From positions 1-64,000 of the forward strand of contig JAURPI010000019.1 of the NCBI GenBank assembly GCA_030835385.1: DNA of 64,000 bases. Reading direction: 5' to 3'. How positions within the stretch are numbered: position 1 is the stretch's first letter; every line of letters begins with the position of its first letter. Of this stretch, positions 56,765-64,000 are shown piece after piece. The notes below the pieces were generated by a model. The model was not told the origin of the DNA, made no database searches, and saw only the letters and a list, made by a program, of their open reading frames with translations. Made by a program: the position numbers and the translations under genes. This DNA is from Alphaproteobacteria bacterium. GTDB lineage: Bacteria > Pseudomonadota > Alphaproteobacteria > Rhodospirillales > Rhodospirillaceae.

Positions 56765-58138
56765 GTGAACCAGTTATACAAAATTCTAAATTTATTCGTT
56801 TGGTTCGCGGCGATCGCGCTTCCTTTGCAAAGCCAGGTCGCTATGGCTCAAGGCTTTGGGTTGATCCGAGACACCGAAATCGAAGAAACGATCCAAGCCT
56901 ATGCCAACCCTATTCTCGAAACGGCCGGGCTTCCACCGCAGTCTGTAACAATACGCATAATCGCCGATAACTCTCTCAACGCCTTCGTCACCACAGGAAA
57001 CCGCATGTTCCTGAATACTGGTACTTTGATGGCGGCAAACAGTTCGTCGGAAATCATTGGAGTAATTGCCCACGAGACCGGGCATTTGGTTGGAGGACAT
57101 ACTGTAACATTCAGCGATCAAATGGAGGCTGCGTTACGTACAACGTTACTTACGACACTCCTTGGAGTAGCGGCGGGTGTGGCAACCGGCAACGCTGATT
57201 TGGGAATGGCAGTTGCGCTTGGCGGCCAGGGGACGGCACAAAGGCAAGTCTTGGCGTTCAGCCGCGGTCAAGAGTCATCTGCCGATCAATTTGCCTTAAA
57301 GGCACTAGACCAAACGGAACAGTCTGCCGAAGGATTGTACAAATTCTTTGAAAGAATTTCGGGCCAAGAACTCCTTATTACGGATCGCCAAGACCCCTAC
57401 ATACGTACCCACCCCCTGACACGAAACCGCATGACGTCTATTCGGGCTCACATAGATCAATCACCTTACTCGGAGATCGCTCCAGATGAGGGTTTGGAGG
57501 AACGACATCGCCGCATGGTCGCGAAACTATACTCATTTCTGAAGCCCCAAAACTCGACACTTCAAAAATACCCGGGATCAGATGTTAGCTTGCCCGCTCG
57601 CTACGCTCGGTCTGTAGCGCACTATCGACGTGGGCGTCTTGACTTGTCAGTCCCTCTTATTGACGGACTCATACAAGAACGTCCGGACGACCCCTACTTC
57701 TGGGAACTGAAGGGACAAATGCTATTAGAAAATGGTCGCATCCCAGAGGCAATAACCGCTTACAAAGAAGCCACACGCTTATTGCCGCTCGCGCCTCTTA
57801 TACTGGTTGCTATGGCCCACGCCATGGTGGAGTCCGGCGACCCAGCGTTTACGCGAGAAACTCAAGATGCCCTGAGGATCGCGTTGCAAATTGATCCTAA
57901 CGACATTTTTGCTTGGGATTTATCAGCAAAATCATATGCCATTAATGATCAGCTTGGCTTGTCTGCGTATGCTGCCGCCGAACGAGCTCTTTTATTAGGG
58001 CAGTTTGGAGATGTCGTTCGCTTTACTCGCAAAGCCGAAGAAGAACTGCCTACTGGAACCCCTATCTGGGTTCGGCTTCAAGACCTCAAAACTGTTGCTC
58101 GCAATTACATTGAGGATCAGAGAAATCGCCGGAGATAA
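56765..58138 (+). CDS. M48-family metalloprotease with TPR tail (BepA-like)
   Basis: A 457-residue exported protein starting at GTG with a signal segment (about 8-28). The zinc site is A-H-E-T-G-H and the third ligand E-S-S-A-D-Q-F. The C-terminal half (about 260-440) has TPR-like helices. This layout matches BepA/YfgC, which degrades or assists misassembled outer-membrane proteins. The next gene is a DsbA homologue, so both may work in envelope protein quality control. Confidence 0.9.
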   Translation: MNQLYKILNLFVWFAAIALPLQSQVAMAQGFGLIRDTEIEETIQAYANPILETAGLPPQSVTIRIIADNSLNAFVTTGNRMFLNTGTLMAANSSSEIIGVIAHETGHLVGGHTVTFSDQMEAALRTTLLTTLLGVAAGVATGNADLGMAVALGGQGTAQRQVLAFSRGQESSADQFALKALDQTEQSAEGLYKFFERISGQELLITDRQDPYIRTHPLTRNRMTSIRAHIDQSPYSEIAPDEGLEERHRRMVAKLYSFLKPQNSTLQKYPGSDVSLPARYARSVAHYRRGRLDLSVPLIDGLIQERPDDPYFWELKGQMLLENGRIPEAITAYKEATRLLPLAPLILVAMAHAMVESGDPAFTRETQDALRIALQIDPNDIFAWDLSAKSYAINDQLGLSAYAAAERALLLGQFGDVVRFTRKAEEELPTGTPIWVRLQDLKTVARNYIEDQRNRRR

Positions 58139-58234
58139 AACCGGCGCTAGGCCTCATTTTTTGCAAACCCACTGGACTTAGGCGGCACAAATCTCCATAC
58201 CAACGCCCGTAACGATGAATTCAGGATATTTATC

Positions 58235-59017
58235 ATGAATCTACTCCCTTCAAGGCCTATCTCCTTAACTTCGGCTGTTAGGCATATAGGTGGTTTCGCA
58301 GCCATCATCGGGATCCTTTTTCACACCTCGGCCCTGGCAGATGATGGAAATTTCTCAGCGTCAGAAACCCAACAGATTAAAGGGTTAGTGCGTGAGTATA
58401 TTCTTGAGAATCCAGAAATTATTGCCGAAGCAATAACCCTGCTTCAAGCGAAGCAAGAGACAGCCAAGAACGACAGGCAAAGAGCAAATATCGCACAGCT
58501 TCAGCCTGCTCTCCTAAACCCACCAGAGAACACTGTTATCGGAAACCCCGACGGCGATGTCACTGTAGTCGAGTTTTTCGACTACAATTGTGGATACTGC
58601 AAGTCGATGTTCGACACTGTCCTCGATACACTGCAAGACGATAAAGAACTTCGATTAGTGCTGATCGAGTTTCCCATTCTTGGACCGAACTCTGTAGCAG
58701 CCGCAAAGGCAGCTCTCGCGTCTCGCAACCAAGATATGTATGGGCCGTTTCATCAAGCGATGCTGACCCATCGCGGCGCTCTCAATGAATCAACAATTAT
58801 GACTCTCGCCCGGGGCGTCGGCTTGGACATTGATCAACTTCAAACAGATATGAAAGACCCTAGTATTGACGAGATTATTGATAGAAACCGGGCGATCGCA
58901 CAGCAGCTAGAGATCAACGGCACGCCAGCTTTTGTTGTAGGTGACGCACTCGTGCCGGGAGCTGTATCGCGCGAACAGTTTGATCAATTGATTGAACAAG
59001 CCAGATCATCCGGCTAG
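58235..59017 (+). CDS. DsbA-family periplasmic thiol oxidoreductase
   Basis: A 260-residue exported protein (signal about 15-36, ending A-L-A). A helical N-terminal region precedes the thioredoxin domain with F-D-Y-N-C-G-Y-C-K (active C-x-x-C) and cis-Pro G-T-P-A-F-V-V-G. The layout is that of the ScsC/DsbA-like family with an N-terminal oligomerisation helix. It makes or repairs disulfides. Confidence 0.9.
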   Translation: MNLLPSRPISLTSAVRHIGGFAAIIGILFHTSALADDGNFSASETQQIKGLVREYILENPEIIAEAITLLQAKQETAKNDRQRANIAQLQPALLNPPENTVIGNPDGDVTVVEFFDYNCGYCKSMFDTVLDTLQDDKELRLVLIEFPILGPNSVAAAKAALASRNQDMYGPFHQAMLTHRGALNESTIMTLARGVGLDIDQLQTDMKDPSIDEIIDRNRAIAQQLEINGTPAFVVGDALVPGAVSREQFDQLIEQARSSG

Positions 59018-59034
59018 CAAAAGACAAAGTTAGC

Positions 59035-59592
59035 ATGACAGCGCCTCAAAACCTGACCGAACGCGAACGAGATAGATTTCGCAAGCTATTGGAAGTCGCC
59101 AACTCAACCACTTATGAGGGCGAAAAAGAAGCAGCTCTGGCGGCAGCGACGCGGTTGGCGAGCTCGCGCGGCATGAGTCTACACGAAGCGGCTGGAATGG
59201 CCGATCCACCGAAAGACCACAAAAGAGCCGCCCGTGAGCGGCAAAAACGCAAGAAAAGAAACACGGAGTGGGGCTTTGATGACACGTTACGAACTTCAAC
59301 GTCCCGTCAAAAATACCGTTCTGAAAGTGAACGTCTTGCTGCTGAAAAACGTCACCATGATCAAGCTATGGCAGACGCAGTAAAGCGCGGGCTACGACTA
59401 GATGACGAGGAAACAAATTCCAAGAAACCACCCATTACGCGACGTGCCGGGTCGGGCTCCTGGCGCTCTAGGCCTGACTTCATTCGAGTTCTTCTGAGAG
59501 AAACTCGCATGAGTGTGCACGAAATTGCGTCCACAGCTGGCGTATCCGTGCACGAGGTTTTTAAGGAAAAACTCTTGATGCGGCAGACTTAA
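59035..59592 (+). CDS. DUF2786-domain protein
   Basis: A 185-residue, strongly charged protein. The DUF2786 motif is at the N terminus: F-R-K-L-L-E-V-A-N-S-T-x-x-E-x-E-K-E-A-A-L-A-A-A-T-R-L. The middle is basic (K-R-K-K-R-N) and the C terminus (about 145-180) has an HTH-like segment (S-V-H-E-I-A-S-T-A-G-V-S-V-H-E-V). A nucleic-acid role is plausible. It follows dsbA by 17 bp. Confidence 0.7.
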   Translation: MTAPQNLTERERDRFRKLLEVANSTTYEGEKEAALAAATRLASSRGMSLHEAAGMADPPKDHKRAARERQKRKKRNTEWGFDDTLRTSTSRQKYRSESERLAAEKRHHDQAMADAVKRGLRLDDEETNSKKPPITRRAGSGSWRSRPDFIRVLLRETRMSVHEIASTAGVSVHEVFKEKLLMRQT

Positions 59593-59609
59593 GCCAACTG
59601 ATTAAAAGA

Positions 59610-60338
59610 CTATCGTTTGAGGTCTCTTGCCTGCTGTGTCATTTGGTCAGCAGTTCTGAGCACCGTCGCAGAGCTTGAATAAGCCCGCTGAGTCACAATC
59701 ATTTTCGTGAACTGATCTGCCAAGTCTACGTTAGACTGCTCCAATGCCCCGACCACGATCTGGGCAATGCCGCTTACAGAGCCTAAACTACGAAGTTCCA
59801 GCTCGCTGGCGAGTGGATCAGCTCTAAAAAAGTTTCCTTGGACTGCCTTAAGGTTATTGGGCGCAGGGAAATTTGCGATTGGTAGTTTGAATAGTGGTAC
59901 ACGGCTGCCGTTACTAAAACTTCCGTATAAAACGCCATCCGAATCAAAGCTTGTCGACCTCAATAAACCCTGTTGAAGGCCACCTTGATTCAAGTTCAGA
60001 ACGTCGATGCCGCCGTTCGATTGGAATTGCGTGGTTTGACGCAGGTCTAGTGTTATTACTTGAGGTCCGGTCGGATCATTTACTGTAACCGTAAACAAGC
60101 CATCGGCAGGTGCAGGCAAGGCACCCGAACCTGAAAAAGTAGCAACTGGTGGATCAATTGTGGCTGTAACCGGTTGATTACCAACTGAAATACTAGAGGC
60201 ATCGAGATTGAATTCATTGGTCGTGGTGGCATTGAACCCGATGTTCAAAGTTCTGCTGTCACCATTGGCATCAATAAACGGCAGCCCCACACCCTGACGC
60301 CCCTGGGCTTCAGCGGAGACGTTAGACGGCCAAATTCG
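59610..60338 (-). pseudogene. flgE: flgE C-terminal remnant (flagellar hook protein)
   Basis: The frame from 60338 (after a stop at 60341-60339) encodes about 240 residues like the last half of FlgE: G-V-L-Y-G-S-F-S-N-G, F-P-A-P-N-N-L, A-L-E-Q-S-N-V-D-L-A-D-Q-F and the coiled C-terminal D2/D0 end T-V-L-R-T-A-D-Q-M. The N-terminal D0/D1 part (S-G-M-x-A-Q, D-N-I-A-N-S-N-T-x-G-Y-K) is absent upstream. No flagellar gene is near. It looks like a leftover of gene loss or transfer. Confidence 0.8.
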
Positions 60339-60430
60339 TTACTTGTTAGGCAAGATTTGCCCAACACATCGTGCTGTGATCTAAGCCGTTATTGAGTGAG
60401 TTTGCATTATCGAAGAGAGGTTGAGGCACC

Positions 60431-61408
60431 ATGGAATATCGCAATCTTGGCCAATCTGGCTTGAAAGTGTCTGCGGTCGGATTGGGCTGCAATAACTTTG
60501 GCATGTTTATGGACCAACAACAAACCAACGCTGTGGTCAACGCAGCCTTGGATCAAGGTGTCACCCTGTTCGACACGGCTGACATTTATGGTGGGCAAGG
60601 GAAATCCGAAATCTTCCTCGGTAGGGCGCTCGGTAAAAAGCGTAATCAAGCGATAATTGCGACAAAGTTCGGAAATCCCATGGGAGACGGCCCATATAAT
60701 ACCGGCGCTTCACGTCGCTACATAATGCAAGCTGTAGAAGCCAGCCTGAAGCGCCTGAAAACTGACTACATAGACCTTTACCAAATACATACACCAGATC
60801 CACAAACACCAATCGACGAAACTCTTCGAGCGTTGGATGACCTAATCAGAGATGGAAAAGTACGCTACATTGGTTGCTCAAACTTCAATGGATGGCAACT
60901 TGTAGAAGCACATTGGATATCTCAAACATCTGGTCTTGATTGCTTCGTTTCTGCGCAGAACAGATACAGCCTACTTAGTCGTGAAATTGAACTGAGCCTT
61001 ACGCCAGCGGCAGAAAAATATGGCGTCGGAATACTGCCATTCTTCCCGTTAGAAAGCGGCCTTCTCACAGGGAAATATCGGTCAGATAAGCCCCCCAAAA
61101 AGGGTACGCGATGGCATGCGTGGAAAGAACGCGGCGCATTAGCCGATGCATTCTGGTCTGATGACCGTTTTGAACAGGTGAACAATTTACAGACCGTATC
61201 TGAATCCTATGGGCATAGTTTGCTGGAACTGGCATTCGGCTGGCTGCTGGATCAGCCCTTTGTTTCCAGCGTTATTGCTGGCGCAACAAAACCAAACCAA
61301 ATCAAAGGCAATGTAAAAGCGGCTGAATTTCGCCCATCTCAAGAAGAAAAACTGGAAATTGAGAAAATCACCAAGCCTTCTCCAGTTGGGGGCATGCCTG
61401 GTCGATAA
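60431..61408 (+). CDS. Aldo/keto reductase
   Basis: A 325-residue TIM-barrel NADPH reductase. Catalytic residues are placed: Asp and Tyr in F-D-T-A-D-I-Y-G, the Lys in A-T-K-F-G-N, and the His in Y-Q-I-H-T-P-D. It is of the 11/12 family type (YghZ/Tas-like). Substrate unknown. Next to the flgE remnant, convergent with thiS-thiG. Confidence 0.9.
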   Translation: MEYRNLGQSGLKVSAVGLGCNNFGMFMDQQQTNAVVNAALDQGVTLFDTADIYGGQGKSEIFLGRALGKKRNQAIIATKFGNPMGDGPYNTGASRRYIMQAVEASLKRLKTDYIDLYQIHTPDPQTPIDETLRALDDLIRDGKVRYIGCSNFNGWQLVEAHWISQTSGLDCFVSAQNRYSLLSREIELSLTPAAEKYGVGILPFFPLESGLLTGKYRSDKPPKKGTRWHAWKERGALADAFWSDDRFEQVNNLQTVSESYGHSLLELAFGWLLDQPFVSSVIAGATKPNQIKGNVKAAEFRPSQEEKLEIEKITKPSPVGGMPGR

Positions 61409-61427
61409 AACGAAAAAGTGCCTACCG

Positions 61428-62408
61428 TCAGATTAAACCAGCCAAGGGAGAAGATGGGTCAGCATACATTTTCTTGGGCATTCGGCCAGCCTTGTAAGCG
61501 AGACGGCCAGCCTTCACAGCTAATTTCATCGCCTCTGCCATAGCAATAGGATCCTTTGCCTGAGCAATAGCGGTGTTCATCAACACGCCATCACACCCCA
61601 ATTCCATCGCGATCGACGCATCCGACGCGGTTCCAACGCCGGCATCTACAAGTACGGGAACACTGGACTGCTCGATTATCAGGCGGATATGAACAGGGTT
61701 TTGGATTCCTAATCCGGATCCAATTGGCGCTGCAAGCGGCATGATCGCACAACACCCGAGATCCTCCAGCTTCTTTGCCATGATCGGATCATCGTTTGTG
61801 TAAACCATCACATGAAAGCCTTCATCGACAAGTTGTTTTGCCGCATCAAGCGTTTCGGTAACATTCGGATACAGGGTCTTTTCGTCCCCCAAGACTTCTA
61901 ACTTAACAAGGTCCCACCCACCCGCTTCACGAGCGAGGCGTAGGGTTCTAACCGCATCCTGAGCGGTAAAACATCCGGCGGTGTTGGGTAAAAAGGTATA
62001 CTTTGCCGGGTCGACGAAATCGATCAGCATGGGCTGCGACGGGTCTGCAATGTTAACGCGCCTTACTGCGACTGTTACAATTTCAGCCCCCGACGCCGCA
62101 ATAGCGTCAGCTGTTTCTTCAAAATCCTTATACTTGCCGGTACCCACCAGCAACCGAGAATCGAACCGGCGGCCAGCCACCTCCAGGACGTCGCTCGAAA
62201 GCTCACCATCTCCGCCACCAATAAAGTGAACGACCTCAAGCTTGTCGCCTTCTTCAATTATGGTCGAACCAAACTGGGTTTTAGGAACAATCTCCAGGTT
62301 GCGCTCAACGGCAACCTTCCTAGAATCGACGCCCAAATCCGCCAAAAATGACTCAACGGATAGCGACTGTTCTACGTCCTTAGATTCTCCATTCACGATT
62401 ATTTGCAT
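61428..62408 (-). CDS. thiG: ThiS-ThiG fusion, thiazole synthase with its sulfur carrier
   Basis: A 326-residue protein. Residues 1-66 are a ThiS ubiquitin-fold domain ending H-F-I-G-G-G; residues about 72-326 are ThiG (V-G-T-G-K-Y-K-D-F, Schiff-base Lys in [27 protein letters not shown]). They make the thiazole of thiamine. Free ThiS must end in Gly-Gly to carry thiocarboxylate; here G64-G66 are internal, so the fusion must be cut or use another sulfur route. Such fusions are known in alphaproteobacteria. Confidence 0.92.
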   Translation of the reverse strand: MQIIVNGESKDVEQSLSVESFLADLGVDSRKVAVERNLEIVPKTQFGSTIIEEGDKLEVVHFIGGGDGELSSDVLEVAGRRFDSRLLVGTGKYKDFEETADAIAASGAEIVTVAVRRVNIADPSQPMLIDFVDPAKYTFLPNTAGCFTAQDAVRTLRLAREAGGWDLVKLEVLGDEKTLYPNVTETLDAAKQLVDEGFHVMVYTNDDPIMAKKLEDLGCCAIMPLAAPIGSGLGIQNPVHIRLIIEQSSVPVLVDAGVGTASDASIAMELGCDGVLMNTAIAQAKDPIAMAEAMKLAVKAGRLAYKAGRMPKKMYADPSSPLAGLI

Positions 62409-62604
62409 TGCAGTCCTTACTCACCACCTGTGTGCATTTTTTATAGATTTGATTATGGGTCTGGCTCTTTGCGGATTCAACTCTTCCCCTCACCCAACAC
62501 ATGATAGACATAGATTTTGCCGATCAGAGAAGAATGGTATACGTCTCTACATACCAGAGAGAGCCGGGACCGCGTCTCGTATACTGCCGTTAAAGGACCG
62601 ACAG

Positions 62605-63048
62605 GTGAGCCAAATCGTATATGTCATCAATGGACCTAACCTGAATCTCTTGGGATCAAGGGAGCCCGACGTATACGGCCATACGACCCTCTCGGATATT
62701 GAGAAAATAGCTATGGAAACTGGGGAATCACTTGGGCTTTCAATAGAATTCCTACAAAGCAACGAAGAAGGCGCACTCGTAAACTGGATACAAGAAGCTC
62801 GTGAGAAGGCAAAAGGCCTGATCGTAAACGCGGCAGGATATACCCATACGTCTGTGGCAATTATGGATGCCCTTCTCGCATCAGACATACCTATTATTGA
62901 AGTGCATCTTTCAAATATTTACAAAAGGGAAGATTTCCGTCATCACTCATACGTTTCTCCGGCCGCAAGCGGCGTCATTTGTGGTTTTGGGGCACACGGA
63001 TATTCTTTGGCAATCGACGCAATGGCGAATTTACTGAAAAGCGACTAA
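62605..63048 (+). CDS. aroQ: AroQ, type II 3-dehydroquinate dehydratase
   Basis: About 147 residues from GTG 62605 (AAAGGAC upstream). Type II signatures: [13 protein letters not shown], the E-F-L-Q-S-N-E-E-G segment, N-A-A-G-Y-T-H-T-S and the catalytic H-L-S-N-I-Y. It dehydrates dehydroquinate in the shikimate pathway. A longer frame to 62242 overlaps thiS-thiG and is not used. It precedes accB by 5 bp. Confidence 0.95.
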   Translation: MSQIVYVINGPNLNLLGSREPDVYGHTTLSDIEKIAMETGESLGLSIEFLQSNEEGALVNWIQEAREKAKGLIVNAAGYTHTSVAIMDALLASDIPIIEVHLSNIYKREDFRHHSYVSPAASGVICGFGAHGYSLAIDAMANLLKSD

Positions 63049-63053
63049 CACCT

Positions 63054-63542
63054 ATGTCTAAAGAACCCAAAGGTTCCGCCACTTCATCAGACGAAATTAA
63101 GAGTGAACTCGTCCGACAATTGGCAACCATTCTTGACGAGACTGAACTTTCTGAAATCGAATATGATACTGGCACCCTGAGAATTCGCGTGGCTCGTCAG
63201 GTCGGTCAAACATCTGTAGCGCTTCCAGCCCCTCCACCTCCTCAGGCAACACCAGCAAGCCCAGCGCCTTCAGACTCAACTGAAAAGGCTGTCGACGCAT
63301 CGGCTCATCCCAGTGCTGTAAAAGCGCCGATGGTAGGGGTCGCCTATTTGGCTTCTGAACCCGAATCTCCGCCGTTTGTTAAGCCCGGCGACAAGGTCAC
63401 AGAGGGACAAACATTATTGCTAATCGAAGCCATGAAAACCTTTAATCCGGTTCCAGCCCCGAAAGCTGGAACGGTAGCAGCTATTCTTGTCACCGATGGG
63501 CAACCTGTAGAGTTCGACCAGCCGCTCGTCGTAATAGAATAA
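63054..63542 (+). CDS. accB: AccB, biotin carboxyl carrier protein
   Basis: A 162-residue protein from ATG 63054. An N-terminal helical part, a Pro/Ala-rich linker (about 57-85), then the biotinyl domain with E-A-M-K-T-F (biotin on Lys128). It carries CO2 for acetyl-CoA carboxylase in fatty acid synthesis. The aroQ-accB-accC order is common in proteobacteria. Confidence 0.96.
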   Translation: MSKEPKGSATSSDEIKSELVRQLATILDETELSEIEYDTGTLRIRVARQVGQTSVALPAPPPPQATPASPAPSDSTEKAVDASAHPSAVKAPMVGVAYLASEPESPPFVKPGDKVTEGQTLLLIEAMKTFNPVPAPKAGTVAAILVTDGQPVEFDQPLVVIE

Positions 63543-63554
63543 ATACTGATTCCG

Positions 63555-64000
63555 ATGTTTGAAAAAGTCCTTATCGCCAATCGAGGTGAAATCGCGTTGC
63601 GCATTCTGCGCGCGTGCCGCGAAATGGGCATCAAGACTGTAGCTGTCCACTCGACTGCTGATGCCGAGGCCATGCACGTCAGGCTGGCAGATGAATCGGT
63701 ATGTATTGGCCCGCCATCAAGCACTGATAGCTATCTCAACAAAGCCGCGGTGATTTCTGCTGCAATGCTCACAAATGCCGATGCGATTCACCCAGGATAT
63801 GGCTTCCTGTCTGAAAATGCAGACTTTGCTGAGATGATTGAAGAGCACGGTATAGCTTTTATTGGCCCCACCCCTGAACACATCAGAGTTATGGGTGATA
63901 AAGTTGCTGCAAAGGCAGCAGCCCAAGAGAGCGGCATTCCTGTCGTACCAGGCTCGGATGGTGCGGTAGAAACACCTGAAGATGCCAAAAGAGTCGGCGC
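63555..64000 (+). CDS. accC: AccC, biotin carboxylase (5' part)
   Basis: The first about 148 codons of biotin carboxylase, cut by the window end. It starts [17 protein letters not shown] and includes [10 protein letters not shown] and F-I-G-P of the pre-ATP-grasp domain. It carboxylates AccB-biotin using ATP and bicarbonate. 12-bp gap from accB. Confidence 0.96.
   Translation, partial: MFEKVLIANRGEIALRILRACREMGIKTVAVHSTADAEAMHVRLADESVCIGPPSSTDSYLNKAAVISAAMLTNADAIHPGYGFLSENADFAEMIEEHGIAFIGPTPEHIRVMGDKVAAKAAAQESGIPVVPGSDGAVETPEDAKRVG

Noticed and set aside
62242-62604. N-terminal extension of AroQ
   Set aside because: Overlaps thiS-thiG and lacks any AroQ-like sequence; GTG at 62605 has a good ribosome site and the correct first residues.
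62409-62604. TPP riboswitch upstream of thiS-thiG
   Set aside because: The conserved CUGAGA and related blocks of the thi-box could not be found in the leader.

Overview
The window looks like chromosomal DNA of an alphaproteobacterium, probably a free-living aerobic Rhodospirillales-like one. Evidence: the neighbourhood prfB / PBP1A / AmiC-type amidase / rne, a Coq7-type (not UbiF-type) quinone hydroxylase, a fused ThiS-ThiG, an RNase E whose S1 domain is interrupted by an acidic insert, and aroQ-accB-accC. Base composition is moderate (about half GC by eye). No phage, insertion sequence or CRISPR array was seen. Almost all of the sequence is coding.

Layout. 0-5.1 kb: a small catabolic/redox set (VOC enzyme, alpha/beta-hydrolase fold protein, triheme cytochrome c, Tat-exported flavoprotein). 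5.4-19.2 kb: an accessory island that reads as more AT-rich. It holds a membrane-fusion protein, an RND pump and a cobalamin-binding protein with the CarH/LitR photoreceptor signature in one operon. With them are fasciclin, DCC-type thiol protein, TspO, SDR, DUF3429, HIG1, a frame-broken Coq7, a renalase-like flavoprotein, UbiG and DUF3050. 19.5-22.1 kb: short singletons, including a DUF2141 gene stopped by an in-frame TGA. 22.25-27.07 kb: a tight envelope operon (small 'DPGSGS' protein, NoeA-like methyltransferase, YidC-like insertase, membrane alkaline-phosphatase-fold protein). 27.1-31.4 kb: secreted proteins (DUF-like Tat protein, tannase-family protein without its catalytic residues, two divergent FGE-sulfatase-domain paralogues) and a decayed Sel1 repeat.

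31.5-64 kb is mostly core genome: tRNA-Met, an Rrf2 regulator / cysteine desulfurase / ferredoxin / MnmA sulfur-relay operon, anmK, tyrS, an AsmA-like giant, glnE, bcp, prfB with its programmed frameshift, PBP1A, amidase, rne, an aminotransferase, a GGT-like lipoprotein, an M48 protease, DsbA, DUF2786, a flgE remnant, an aldo/keto reductase, thiS-thiG, aroQ, accB and the 5' part of accC.

The two most unusual themes are: (1) a light/B12-sensor-like protein lacking any DNA-binding domain, translationally coupled to an RND efflux pump, in an island with quinone-modifying genes; (2) several proteins that keep a catalytic fold but have lost the catalytic residues (tannase, alpha/beta hydrolase, GGT, FGE, Rrf2/IscR cysteines), together with four broken genes (coq7, DUF2141, flgE, Sel1). 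All calls come from reading the sequence and remembered family motifs; no database search was run.
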